Assembly (NCBI GenBank): GCA_003952965.2
Contig: CM025852.1
Location: forward strand, 22,538,280-22,602,279
Reading direction: 5' to 3'
DNA: 64,000 bases
Source: Morella rubra
Lineage: Eukaryota; Streptophyta; Magnoliopsida; Fagales; Myricaceae
A model generated the notes under the pieces. The model was not told the DNA's origin and ran no database searches. It saw nothing but the letters and a program-made list of their open reading frames with translations. This document shows positions 35,743 through 47,478 of this stretch, one piece after another. Within the stretch, counting starts at the first letter, position 1; every line of letters begins with the position of its first letter. The translations under genes and the position numbers were made by a program.

Positions 35743-36538
35743 NNNNNNNNNNNNNNNNNNNNNNNNNNNNNNNNNNNNNNNNNNNNNNNNNNNNNNNNNN
35801 NNNNNNNNNNNNNNNNNNNNNNNNNNNNNNNNNNNNNNNNNNNNNNNNNNNNNNNNNNNNNNNNNNNNNNNNNNNNNNNNNNNNNNNNNNNNNNNNNNNN
35901 NNNNNNNNNNNNNNNNNNNNNNNNNNNNNNNNNNNNNNNNNNNNNNNNNNNNNNNNNNNNNNNNNNNNNNNNNNNNNNNNNNNNNNNNNNNNNNNNNNNN
36001 NNNNNNNNNNNNNNNNNNNNNNNNNNNNNNNNNNNNNNNNNNNNNNNNNNNNNNNNNNNNNNNNNNNNNNNNNNNNNNNNNNNNNNNNNNNNNNNNNNNN
36101 NNNNNNNNNNNNNNNNNNNNNNNNNNNNNNNNNNNNNNNNNNNNNNNNNNNNNNNNNNNNNNNNNNNNNNNNNNNNNNNNNNNNNNNNNNNNNNNNNNNN
36201 NNNNNNNNNNNNNNNNNNNNNNNNNNNNNNNNNNNNNNNNNNNNNNNNNNNNNNNNNNNNNNNNNNNNNNNNNNNNNNNNNNNNNNNNNNNNNNNNNNNN
36301 NNNNNNNNNNNNNNNNNNNNNNNNNNNNNNNNNNNNNNNNNNNNNNNNNNNNNNNNNNNNNNNNNNNNNNNNNNNNNNNNNNNNNNNNNNNNNNNNNNNN
36401 NNNNNNNNNNNNNNNNNNNNNNNNNNNNNNNNNNNNNNNNNNNNNNNNNNNNNNNNNNNNNNNNNNNNNNNNNNNNNNNNNNNNNNNNNNNNNNNNNNNN
36501 NNNNNNNNNNNNNNNNNNNNNNNNNNNNNNNNNNNNNN
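35743..36538. other. Assembly gap, 796 Ns
   Basis: Undetermined bases. The sequence to the right begins with the same bases as 24943, so the gap sits exactly between two copies of a 10.8-kb sequence. Confidence 1.
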
Positions 36539-37169
36539 CGTGAAGGGACCGACATTAATAGGGTAATAATAACCGAGGATGCTTACCAGCAATTCACCCT
36601 TGAAAACAGAAGACCCCAAATGCGGATAAGGTGCACAAAAGTCCGTTCTAGGTGGTTTTGGTATGACAGCTAAAAACCTATATGGGTCTGCAGCTATAAG
36701 CGGGAGAAACACTATAAATGTGCTACAAGGACGAGGATGATGAGAAAGAACATTGGGTGAGATGGCGAGAAGCTGCCCCATATTCCATGTGCTGATAGGA
36801 AAACACTGCTGTACCTAAGAAATTAAACAAGCCAACAGGTGGTTTGCCATCTGCGGGATAAGGGTTTGTAGCTCCACATGATACTCATGATATCCAAGAT
36901 TCTGGACCTCGCTAGATGGCTTAGATTCAGCATTCGCAATGGCGTATGATATCAGCAATGAAACTTACGTAGGAAAAGCATTTTGGTTCTGTAAAACATC
37001 TTTCTGTTGTATGATAAGTCAAAATTTCTATGATTCCAAAAATGGTGTTCAAACACAATTACCAATTCTTTTCACCACATGATGGCTTTCCAGTTTGACT
37101 ATGTTGATAAAGACCTTTCCCTTTTCGAAGGAACTGAACTTATATCGCATTCCAATTTCCATTCAAGAG

Positions 37170-40100
37170 TTACATGACTCTCAAGAAAATGTTGGAAAGA
37201 TATGCACCTTCCGGATAGGATGGGTCAGTAGGATGATCACTTGCTGCTCCGGCCTGTCGTAGAACAGTAATTTTCCTGCCAGCCATTGATGCGGCACCCT
37301 GATCACAAAGATTATTTTTTTGTCAAGTTAATTAGAGAAATATGTTAATTTCTTTCAAATAAAGACACGTGATTATATGTTTGCCCTCAAATTTGTTCCC
37401 TGTATCAGAGGAAGTCTTGGTTTTACCACGAGATATCACTGAAAGGGGGATTCTATTCACCAATTAATTTGTTCCAACACACATATCAAGAAGAAATGCA
37501 CTATCTCAAACAGGCTTCAATCTTTTTCGTTGGGGTGGGGGTGTTGGTTTGGGTGGAATTATAAGTGAGACAGTTGGGGAGAATCTAATATTTTTCCCTT
37601 CCACAGCGGTATCAATGTGCTCCAAACAACCAATTTATCCTTTAATATTGCCGTGCCCCATTTTGTTGGTGAAGGCAGTTTCCTCTGTATCTTGGCAACG
37701 GCTTGGAGCATTCAGCCTACATAATTCATACTGTCCTAGATAATCTCTTACCTATAGCACATCACAACTCCTGACAGTTAAACAGAACAAATAACGTTTG
37801 GAACAAGTTCCTGACAGAGCACACTGGCTGAACACGCTTTATATTCCACCCCAGGGTAAAGTCATGTTGTGAAAAGTGGGGTTTGCAATGCATAGAATGA
37901 GAGAGAAAAGGTTAATCTCCCTTCTCCTCTCAATATCATTATATAGAAACCATGCAATAAATACAGTTGACAATATCCCGCATCATAGTGATTATTTCCC
38001 TCAAATTCTTTTCTTAACACTCCCCCTTAAGCTGGAACATATGCATCATATAGGACCAGCTTGGAACGTATTTATTCTACTACCACACAAAGACAGTAAT
38101 AATATCAGCCAATTGTTCTCCAGATTTCACAAATGGTGTATCTCCCTTATCCTCTCAATATCATTTTATAGAAACCATGAAATAAATACAGTTGACAATA
38201 TCCCACATCATAGGGGTTATTTCCCTCAATACAAATTCTTCCCTTAACAGTCATGATATTAATTTCTAAAGTTATTAAGTATATTAGTATACAAAGCCAT
38301 CCATTCATCTAGAGCAGAGATTATAGTGAGTCATTCTCAGTTAAAGAAACGTAGATGACATCACAAAGCTGATTAGTTATATAAAGTTGCAGTCAGGTAA
38401 GTCACAGCACAGGAAAAACTACTTGCCTGGAGCGTAGACAAGAATGTCCCACTTTGGGTCATAGCTCCTGAACATGAACAGGTCATGAGAAGTCCACCTC
38501 TCCTTGTTAATCTCATTGCTAATGAGTTTAAAGTTCTGTACATTCCGACTGCACTTTGTAAAACCTAAATTGAATAGCAACTCCATAAGCAGCAGCAAAA
38601 TCCAGAAGAAATTGAGAAAAAAGCTGATACATGTATAAAGAAGCAAACTGCAATCCACAGACAGGGGCAAAGGGATTGCACGGCAATTCAAAGTAACAAA
38701 CAAAGTGAGTACATAATTGATCAAAGCATCTAACCGAATAAGTACATCACTGATACAAGATCTTTTCGGAGAGCAAGGTGGAAAGAAAAAAACACGCTCA
38801 CAAAGGTGGATAAACTCAACTAGGGGTGGTTAACGGTAGTGTAGGTGACGGTTTGGCGAAAACCGTCACCGTCACCGCAATTAACGGAATCACATAATTG
38901 ACACCACCACCGCACCGCTAAGGCACAATAACCGCCCTTACTGGTGACGGTATTAACGGTAACGGTTATACAATAACCGCTTAAACCATATAACCATTGG
39001 CCAAAAAAAAAAAAAAATTTTTTGGCTTTTCATTTTTTTTCCACTGTTTTGGGCTGTTTTCCTTGGATTTTTTTTGGACCATTAAGACCATTTGATGCCT
39101 ATATATAAGCAACAAATATAATCATTCAAATATCATAACCTGTTTAAATTTTCAACATAATATCATAATCAATAATCATATCAAATGGACAAATATCATA
39201 ACCTATTCAAACATAATATCATAATCATTAATAATCATAATAAATATAATAAGTTGTCCAAAAGTCCAACATAATATCATATTCAAGCATAAAAGACTAA
39301 AGTTCAATAAAAGTGTCTAACAATGTGACATAAACCAACTAAAATATTCCAATAAAAGCCCAACAAAAGTATGTCACATAATTAATAATCATCTTAAGTC
39401 TCAACTAGGGGGCTTAACGGTAGTGTAGGTGACAGTTGGCGAAAACCAAAACCGTCACCGTCACCACCAATTGACGGAATCACATATTTGACACCGCCAC
39501 CGCACCGCTAAGGCACAATAACCGCCTTGCCGGTTACGGTACCGGTAGCGGTGACGATTTTAGCGGTTAAAACCGCCACTGCCAGTGAAAATGAGCACCC
39601 CTAAACTCAACACCTATGTTCACCATCCCATATAATCCACCAAGAGATGCAACGGAAAAAACTAACCACCAATGGCAATCTGTATCAGAATTATAAACCT
39701 GATTCTAAAGAAGCCAAAGGTTGATTCTCAATCCCACAAAAATGAAAAACCCATGCATGGCTGTGGACTTAATAAAGGACTAACTCCGAACAACCCTCTA
39801 AGTAGGGGTAGATGCTCATGAAAAATCCTTTCAGTCAAACTAGCAGCAAAGAGTTTCAATACAAATATCCAAATTTTTATGACTGAAACGATTTTTCTTG
39901 AGCATCTACCCCTACTTAGAGGGTTGTTCGGAGTTAGTCCTTTATTTAGTCCACAGCCATGCATGGGTCTTTACCCCCAACAAACCCAAATTTTTGTTGG
40001 TCTCTGGGTTCTCTATCTAAAATTCCTGAATCTACACCTCATTTTGCAATGAAAAACACTTAAAACGCACAATACCTTTCGTCGTGGTGCTAGTTTAGGG

Positions 40101-43100
40101 GGATCAAGAATGACTAAGTCCCAAGATTCATTCTGAGAAAGAGCACTCTTCATAAATTCAATTGCATCTTCTCTGAGAAAAGATATTCTTCGTGGGTCCA
40201 TGTCGTTAAGAACAATGTTTTCTTTAGCTAGCTCCAGGGCAGGCGATGATGTATCAACACCTAAGAGAATACAGATATATATCCAGGTTAGCTTTGCAGA
40301 CGCAGGCCAAAAGTATGGCTGTTTTAACTTCTCAAATAATGAATTCGACAAGTGCTTTATTATCAATTTCTCAACATTCATGATCACAGTTTGTGCTTTA
40401 TCATCAATTCCTCAACATTCATGATCACGGTTTGTTAACTACAAAACAATCTGGAAATTGTTAATAAATTCAGCTGTCGTTTGGTGGGCCTTTTCCAAGC
40501 GTGCTTCAGCTTTATAAAAAGCGAAAGCTGCCTGTATCTCATTTAGCACACCAAAGGGTTGCTTCTCCAAGCTCCCCTTATAAAACTGCTAAGGTACACC
40601 CTTGAGACTGTAAGAAACAAGATGGAGCAACGGACCAGCTAGGAATTAGAATCAGAGACAACTAATGAATTTGATTGTCAGTTTCGATTACATCAGACTT
40701 ACAAATTTGTAAATGAATTCATTAGGCCAATTCCCGCAATACTCCAAAATGCAAACTTACATCCACATATGACCAAGAATTGCACATAAACCTTTGCATT
40801 GCTTATTAATCTATGCTCAGTATTTGTTAGATTTTACTATGCATACTGGCCAAATTGTATAGAACTCAATTAACTACTATATTAGCAATAGTTTTGATAG
40901 TTCCATGTGTATTTGTTCTTTTTTCTAAAGATCCTTCAGATAGGTACTGTAATCATGCTTTCAAAAGGTTCTTATATAAATCTAGCACGCCTAATGGATG
41001 AGATGGTGAATCAAAGCCCCGTAATAACAATCATAGACTAAGTTCACATCTAGCACGACTTCACAGAAAAAAGAAAGAGTGAGTCAACAATGAACTGATA
41101 CCAGTGACATTCACAGCACCCCCTCGTGCTGCATTTAGAGCAAAACCACCACTGTAGCAGCAAATATCCAGAACTTCTTTACCGTCTGAAATCATCGATA
41201 TGAAATGACGGTTTTCACGCTGATCAGCATAAAATCCTGTCTTCTGGCCCTCCAGTGAAATTGCATAGGAAATCCCATTTTCCATAACCTAGCATAAAAC
41301 ATTACCAGTTGGCATGGGATTCTCACATCCAACAGATTTCATAAAGCACAGAGGCACAAGACAAAGCACTGAGATTCTATTCAGACTTGGATTAGGGAAG
41401 AAGGTGAAAATAATGTACAAGTTGCCTGAATGTGAAACTAGCTTCTTCTTTTTTTCTGATGAATAAATGTGAAACTAGCTTTAGAGAGGCTTAGAAGCAT
41501 TTTTTTTGTCAATTATAGAAGAATTAATACTTCTCTTGTACCTCTTGAGAATCTTAGATGCCCTGAAAGGAAAATACTCAATCAGAAGGTCCTCAAAGGA
41601 TGTAATGGCCCAATAGACATGCTAAAAACAAATCATGATGCAAAGCAAATGAAATCTGGATTTCTAGTGGCACAAACAAATACAACAATGAGTAGATCTA
41701 GTTTTATAACAAGTAAGTTATTTGAGAAAATTGAATGCAATTAAAGGCGAAAAAATGATTTAAAATAACTAAAATAGTCATTGACTGGTGCAACAAATAT
41801 CAAACTATATTTTAAGTATATAGAAAAGACAGATGGCATTTGGGGAAAGAGGAAGGGGGCCCCTTTTATTGTTGTACGCATATTCTGGTGCACATTGTGG
41901 TATGATATCAGCAGCATGATCACATATCAGAAACTAACTAATTTTGCTGCAGTTAACAGCAAGTGAATGATTTGCTCACAATTCCAGCTTTTACAAATTT
42001 TTTTTCTTGATCATTATGTATTGAGGACCTCCCAAAAGAGAACAATTTGAAGTACACCATATAATGATTCAAAGGACTGCCTACCTTTGTTCTTTCAGGA
42101 TAAGCAGAAGGATGCATTTCCTTCAAATCTGACAAATTGAGTCCTTCTTCCTTCAAAATTTCAACAGAAGGTCTCCAGTATATATGACTAATATTCTCTA
42201 TTCTACAGATCTCAGCTTCAATTTCTTGTTTGTACTTCTCAACCCAAGCAGCTGATGATGCTACTACAGCTACATCTCCAAAAATATCAACAATTAATCC
42301 GGACAATCTGAGATAAAGCACTGACATCAAATAAGTCTAGTAGCATGTCCAGAACCAATTCAAACTAAAATAGAAAAGGTAATGGAAATGAAGTCCAATT
42401 GATACCTATCTCCTTCACTATTCACAAGACGATATGCATTTGTAATGGCTGAAGGAAGCCCCAAACTCTTACGTAGTTCTACAGCTGCATCAATTCTTGC
42501 TTCAAGCAGTTTCTCCATGTTGAATGCACAAGAGGGATCTCTGTATCATATAGATTAACAGCTTAACATCCTTTTTTTTTTTTTTTTTTTATAAGTAAGA
42601 CCAATTTATTGAAAGAAATAAAAGGTGAAAACAGTACAAAGATTGTACTGAAAACACTTAGAACATACAAGCGAAAAAGCTAATGAAATCTGGAAAATCA
42701 AGACAATGAGCCCCCCACATAGCTGTAACCCAACGAAAAAGAGAGTGCATAACAACACCCTGTAATTGAACCACCGACGATGCTGAATCCTCAAAACATC
42801 GACTATTACGTTCCCTTCCAAAGACACCACCAAACACAAGATGGAACCATCTTCCAAATTGCCGTAGCCAAAGGATCCTTAAACTTTCTTCCCCAACATA
42901 GCGACACATCAAACACTCTTGCTAAGGAATTGTGAACTGGGAACCACTTTCTATGTAAATACCTTGTTGCTTCCTCTTCTAGCTGCATAAGCCGAACACA
43001 GAACATGGAGACTGAATTATACAATCCCCACCCAATTGGTTTCTCTTTCCCATCAGCTACCAGCACAATATCGCCAGTCCTTGGTGGTGGTCTACCAATA

Positions 43101-44424
43101 ATTCGATCAACTGCACCACTATACACCATTGGGCTGCCATTCTTAAAGAGTTGTGTCTTCCCCTTCTTTAGTACAACCTTTGCAACACCTACCAAATGCA
43201 AAACCAATAATAACAAGGTTTAGATATCAAACAATTATAAGCAAGTGTTTCCCACATAACCATGTCCCCAAGTTGGACGCTTTAAGAGGTATGCAATGAC
43301 CCTGTAACAAAAGTTACAAATTATGGTACTTAGAACATAAACATCATAGGGAAGACGATAAGGACACGATGTACAGACATCACCTGTGTTATACGTTAAA
43401 GCAACTAAACATGCACCTCTGGTCACACCGCAAATCACATTTACTCAGTTATCAGAACCCAAAAAGGAAATAAGAAAAATAGACAGAAAAAAGATAGGAA
43501 AAAGAGACCAAGTTCCCTCCTATCGCGGGAATTGAATTTTTAATCATCTTCTAGATGGCATCCGAAGCTCCCATACAAATTTTTAATCCTTACAGATACC
43601 ATTAGAAAGCACATATCATACACAACCAGTGCTGTAACGTCAGAATTTAAAATTATTTGCATGAAAAAGATATTCTGACAATCCATAAGGCAAAACCGGT
43701 TGCTGGCGAAAATAATTAAGGAGCAAAGTGTCATTTTCCAAAGAGTGTTCCTTGAGACCTGAAACTTAGACATGACCGCCACCCATTCTTCTGTTGTTGC
43801 TTGATGTTAATTGTATGTGGCCAATTTGTCCACTTTCCCAAGAAAGCAACTTGCCATGACTCTCAGCCTCCCTCTTTTTATCCAGTTTTCTTCCATTTTT
43901 TCAGCTATTATTTGTAGTACAGGCTTCAGATGATCCCAGTCAAATTGTTGAGCTCATAAGAAAGATGAGCTTTGTTAGTACTCAGGACTATGGTAACCAA
44001 TTTTATAAAGAAAAAAAACCGAAAAAAAAGGATAACCATAAACCATCCACGTCTCCATTTTCCAATCACCCACCTGATTCCACACATTACAGAAAGATGA
44101 TTAATGCTAAAGTTGTAGCTTTACATATATTTATAGTGCAAGCTTAAGGATATCCAGAAAGTAAAACGTTCAGAGACGCACATAGAAACAAAACCAGCAT
44201 GGAAACAATGGTCTTAAAACTACCCCATAGCCAAGACAGACAATGTATTTGAAAAAACCGCCAACCACAAACAGAAACAAGCAGAGACCTTTGGGCTGAG
44301 AAGAAGCAATTTCTTGAAGAGTGGCGGTGCCTGGTAGTGAAGAACAAGATAGAGACTTTATCAGGCGCGCAGGAATCTGCAGCATGTTTTTAAGCATAGA
44401 GGAGAAGAACGAGTGTCTGGGCAC
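37170..44424 (-). CDS. RlmI-like rRNA large-subunit methyltransferase, copy 2
   Basis: Same gene as at 25574-32820, with the same eight exons at 44424-44289, 43188-42963, 42540-42406, 42307-42085, 41288-41102, 40260-40076, 38564-38427 and 37298-37170. The 452-residue product reads intact, including the PUA domain, the SAM motif [15 protein letters not shown] and TCSCS. The GC donor of the last intron is present here too, so it is not a single-copy base error if the copies came from different reads. Because the copy lies within the gap-flanking repeat, it may be the same locus represented twice rather than a paralogue. Confidence 0.85.
37865..38249 (-). mobile_element. Solo copia-type LTR, second representation
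   Basis: Same as 26269-26653, with GTCA flanks, in intron 7 of methyltransferase copy 2. Confidence 0.7.
38813..39611. mobile_element. Non-autonomous hAT element, second representation
   Basis: Element 38821-39603 (783 bp) with aactcaac target duplication at 38813-38820 and 39604-39611. It differs from the copy at 27225 by several substitutions and a rearranged stretch around 38970-39000. Confidence 0.9.
39749..39968. repeat. 89-bp-arm hairpin, second representation
   Basis: Arms 39749-39837 and 39880-39968, same as 28146-28365. Confidence 0.92.
42572..42949 (-). mobile_element. Truncated LINE 3' end, second representation
   Basis: Same as 30969-31345 with one extra C near 42819 that shifts the relic frame. 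Confidence 0.8.
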
Positions 44425-45387
44425 TCCCTTACCCTTTTACCGTTTACGCAGTTTTGACACTAAAGGTTTGGGCTGCCACTGGGCGGCCCATTGGCTCACT
44501 GGCTCTTAGCCGAAAAAAAGGCCCGTGGAGCGGATCCAACTGGGTTTTTTTAAAATTCTGAATCGGATCCAACTGGGTTACTTCGAATCGAAAGGGCCCT
44601 AATTTTTAAGTTCTTCTTATAATTAGTAATTACGGGTTCGAAATCCAAAATAGATAATAACGTAATTACTAGTGACTTTAGCGTCAGATTCCAATATACT
44701 TAATCTTAAATCGGCCGTATTTACGATTTTCTCATATAGAACTTAATGTCAATTCAATACTTCCTATAAGCAAAATGGTAAAAAGATTTGTTTTCTAAAA
44801 TCGTGACCGAAATGTATCAATTTTACCATATATTATGTTTATTATTCAACCAATCAATTCGACATGACATCAAATTACAAAGGATCTCAATCTATTATCT
44901 TTTTCTTTTTATTCGTGTTCATACTACACTAGCTAAATTCAAATTCATATAACATGTAACAATTTAAATATTTGTGCCTTATCAATGATCCACAGATTAT
45001 TATCTAGGATAATATTTAGTTGAGAGTGTTGAAATTTTTGTAGCAGTGTGAATGGTGAAACTATTCCTGTTAAAGATTGAAAAGAGCAAAATAGTTATTA
45101 GAACCAAAAATGAAGTGATTTTAGATTATGCAAGTTCCGACTTCCACGATAATTAAGCTTATTTCCTTAACTTCTTTGTTCAGCCGAAAGAAGGCCGGCC
45201 CGTTAAATTGGCCTTAAAAACAAGTTTGAATTGGATGAAACGCACTTGTAGATGCCATTTATAGACAAATCAACCAATTTGTGGGGTATTATTAGGCAGT
45301 AGCGTTGAAGAAAGACAATTTCATCCTCCTCCCTTTGGTTCATGTTTAAACCAGCGTGTCAGTATGAGTTTGTTCCAGTAGGCTGCA

Positions 45388-45632
45388 GGATTTTAATCTC
45401 TTTATCCCGTTCTGTTGATCCGTGCCAACTTTCAGAAGAAAAAATCATGTCTCCAGTCCCCTTGTAGGATATTTGAAGGACATGCACACTGCATTGGAAT
45501 TATTTCGGGTTACAGAAAACATCGTACTGATGAATCAGTCATGCAGAACCAAAAATTAGTGGACAAATTTATCAAATGGTCCAATTCACGTGGGTGGACT
45601 GAACAAATATCTTGGCCAAGAGTCAGTTTATA
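45388..45632 (+). pseudogene. Broken ent-kaurene synthase exon 8 relic, second representation
   Basis: Same decayed exon as 33784-34028. In this copy it can be seen on one contig with the intact synthase, about 1.85 kb upstream of its start codon and in the same orientation. Confidence 0.85.
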
Positions 45633-45660
45633 GACATGGTACATAACCATAAGAAGTGAT

Positions 45661-45871
45661 GGTTATGTTTGATTTAGATTTTAAAACAGTTTTTGGTGTT
45701 TATTTTTTTTAAAAAATAGTGTAGATCCTTTTATATTGGTAAAACGTTTATTAAAAATTATTGAAATTTATAAAGAATTATTAGAATTGACGAAATCATA
45801 TTAAAATTGATGAAAAAAAAGTGATTATGAAAAACTTTTGAAACGGCTGTGAAACCAATCCAAACGAAGCC
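45661..45871. mobile_element. Tourist-like MITE, second representation
   Basis: Same as 34057-34265, 2 bp longer, flanked by GAT. Confidence 0.75.
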
Positions 45872-47373
45872 GATGTTTCTTAGCTTCATTAATGGCGGAA
45901 AACCACGTACTTTTTTTTATCACACAGGATAAGTACAAGATGAGTTCCCACACGCATCATACTTGACGTGAAGAGACAGGATGGTTGTTTGTTTTTTTCC
46001 TCAAAAAGCTTACTTTACAACGAAAGAAAAAGACGGTCAAGGTGGGAATTTCCCCCCTTCGACATCTAAGATAAGAGTTGGAGTTGGAGATAACCGGCCA
46101 AGATGCTCGCCTTTTAGATAAAAGGAAGCCGCCCATTGCGCATGCTCGTGCGCACATCGATTACCGGATAGATTAACTTTAACAGCCGCCAAGAAGGGCC
46201 GAGAGATCGGCGATAGTGTCTCGAAGATCAGACAGATGGTTACTCTGAAAAGACTATGGAGAGAAGGAAGAATCGGTCACCGCACAAGAGATATATGGGT
46301 GCTGACTTTTAGGGATCTGCACTGCTGCAGTTGTGGAATACTTCAACCAACTTGTCACCTTTAGGATAAGCAAGTAGCAATTGGCAATCACATCACTGCC
46401 CTTAATCATACTCCAATCTATGTAACTGCAATGTAGAATTTAGATTCATTTTTCATCTAAAATGAGTTAGCAGTGCCCCATGCTGTCTCCAACGAGTATG
46501 TTATCGTTTGAGGAGTTTTTAATGATATTAAATTTGGAATATTTTCTGAGTGAGAACAGAAGGAAAAATAAAATGAGTTCTTAACAGTTGTCTTACAACT
46601 TGGTATATATAACTCCTTGGTGAATGGGTGACTGTATTATTTTGGTTGTCTTTTTCAATCGTGTTCTGCAATTTTGTATGATTGGTAAAGCCAGAGATTT
46701 GTGTTTGGGTAGTCTTTGATGGTCGTGCAGTATTGTTTGGGTCCCAAATTCCCAGTCAGTAGTGGAATTTTGTGAAATCTCATGGGTTGGTGAAATTTGA
46801 GTGGACATTACATATGGTCTATTTTGTGGGTGGTAGTTCAGATTGGTGTTTCCAGCTTGGGTCGCATCGCATGCAGGCGGGGGTAGGGAACTGGCTATGG
46901 AGGACGACCGTGAAGACACATTCTGGCTTTTAAGAAAAGAATGCTTTGTTGTAAACAATGAAAATGTGTTTGAACAACTTAAGCGAATATTAGAGAGGAA
47001 AGGAAAAATAAAAAAAATAAAATAAAAAAGTAACAGGGGAATCTCAAGAAAAAATTTGGATATGCAAAAGGTTCTGAAATGGTACCAAGACAAATTCTCC
47101 CCTTTTGTTTTGTTTTTTTTTTTAGGCAAATTCTCAATCCTTTTCAATCTGGAAGAGAGCAAGACTTTAATATATGCGACAGTTGCACAGACTTTATCAA
47201 CTGTTCGTACTACCTAAATTTTGGGAAGTCCCTTAATTTTTTTTCCTTGGCTGGAAAGTCCCTTAATGCAAGTGTTCCAACTTCGGTTATATTAACGACC
47301 TGTCCTTATCTGCTTAGAAAAAAAAAAAAAAAAAAGGACCTGTCCTTATCGCAACTGATTCCTACTTCCCGGC
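45872..47373. other. Upstream region of the kaurene synthase gene
   Basis: AT-rich, no supported gene. An 18-A run occurs just before the end of the 10.8-kb repeat at 47346. Confidence 0.6.
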
Positions 47374-47386
47374 TATATATATATAT
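47374..47386 (+). promoter_or_regulatory. Probable TATA box of the kaurene synthase gene
   Basis: A TATATATATATAT run lies 93 bases before the start codon, followed by a pyrimidine-rich stretch (ctctctccccctc) typical of plant transcription starts. Confidence 0.55.
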
Positions 47387-47478
47387 CCCCCATTTTCGAA
47401 CTCTCTCCCCCTCAGTCGGTCTCATGCTTCTTGAAGTACAACAAACTCTGACCAGACTGGCCTCATATCCGCACAACC

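Larger units (their letters stand above)
36539..47346 (+). repeat. Direct near-identical repeat of 24943-35742 (10.8 kb)
   Basis: Coordinates map with an offset of 11596 at the start, 11603 after the hAT element, 11604 after the LINE and 11606 after the MITE. All length differences seen fall in mobile elements or homopolymers; the methyltransferase exons appear unchanged. Copy 1 begins at 24943 inside continuous sequence and ends at the gap; copy 2 starts at the gap and ends inside continuous sequence. This is the pattern of two overlapping contigs placed end to end. Confidence 0.97.

Noticed and set aside
35640..36781. Long open frames of about 280-360 codons spanning the gap
   Set aside because: Almost entirely unknown bases; there is no real coding sequence.
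25574..44424. Interpretation of the two methyltransferase genes as a recent tandem gene duplication
   Set aside because: Not excluded, but the coincidence of both repeat edges with the gap makes an assembly duplication the simpler explanation.
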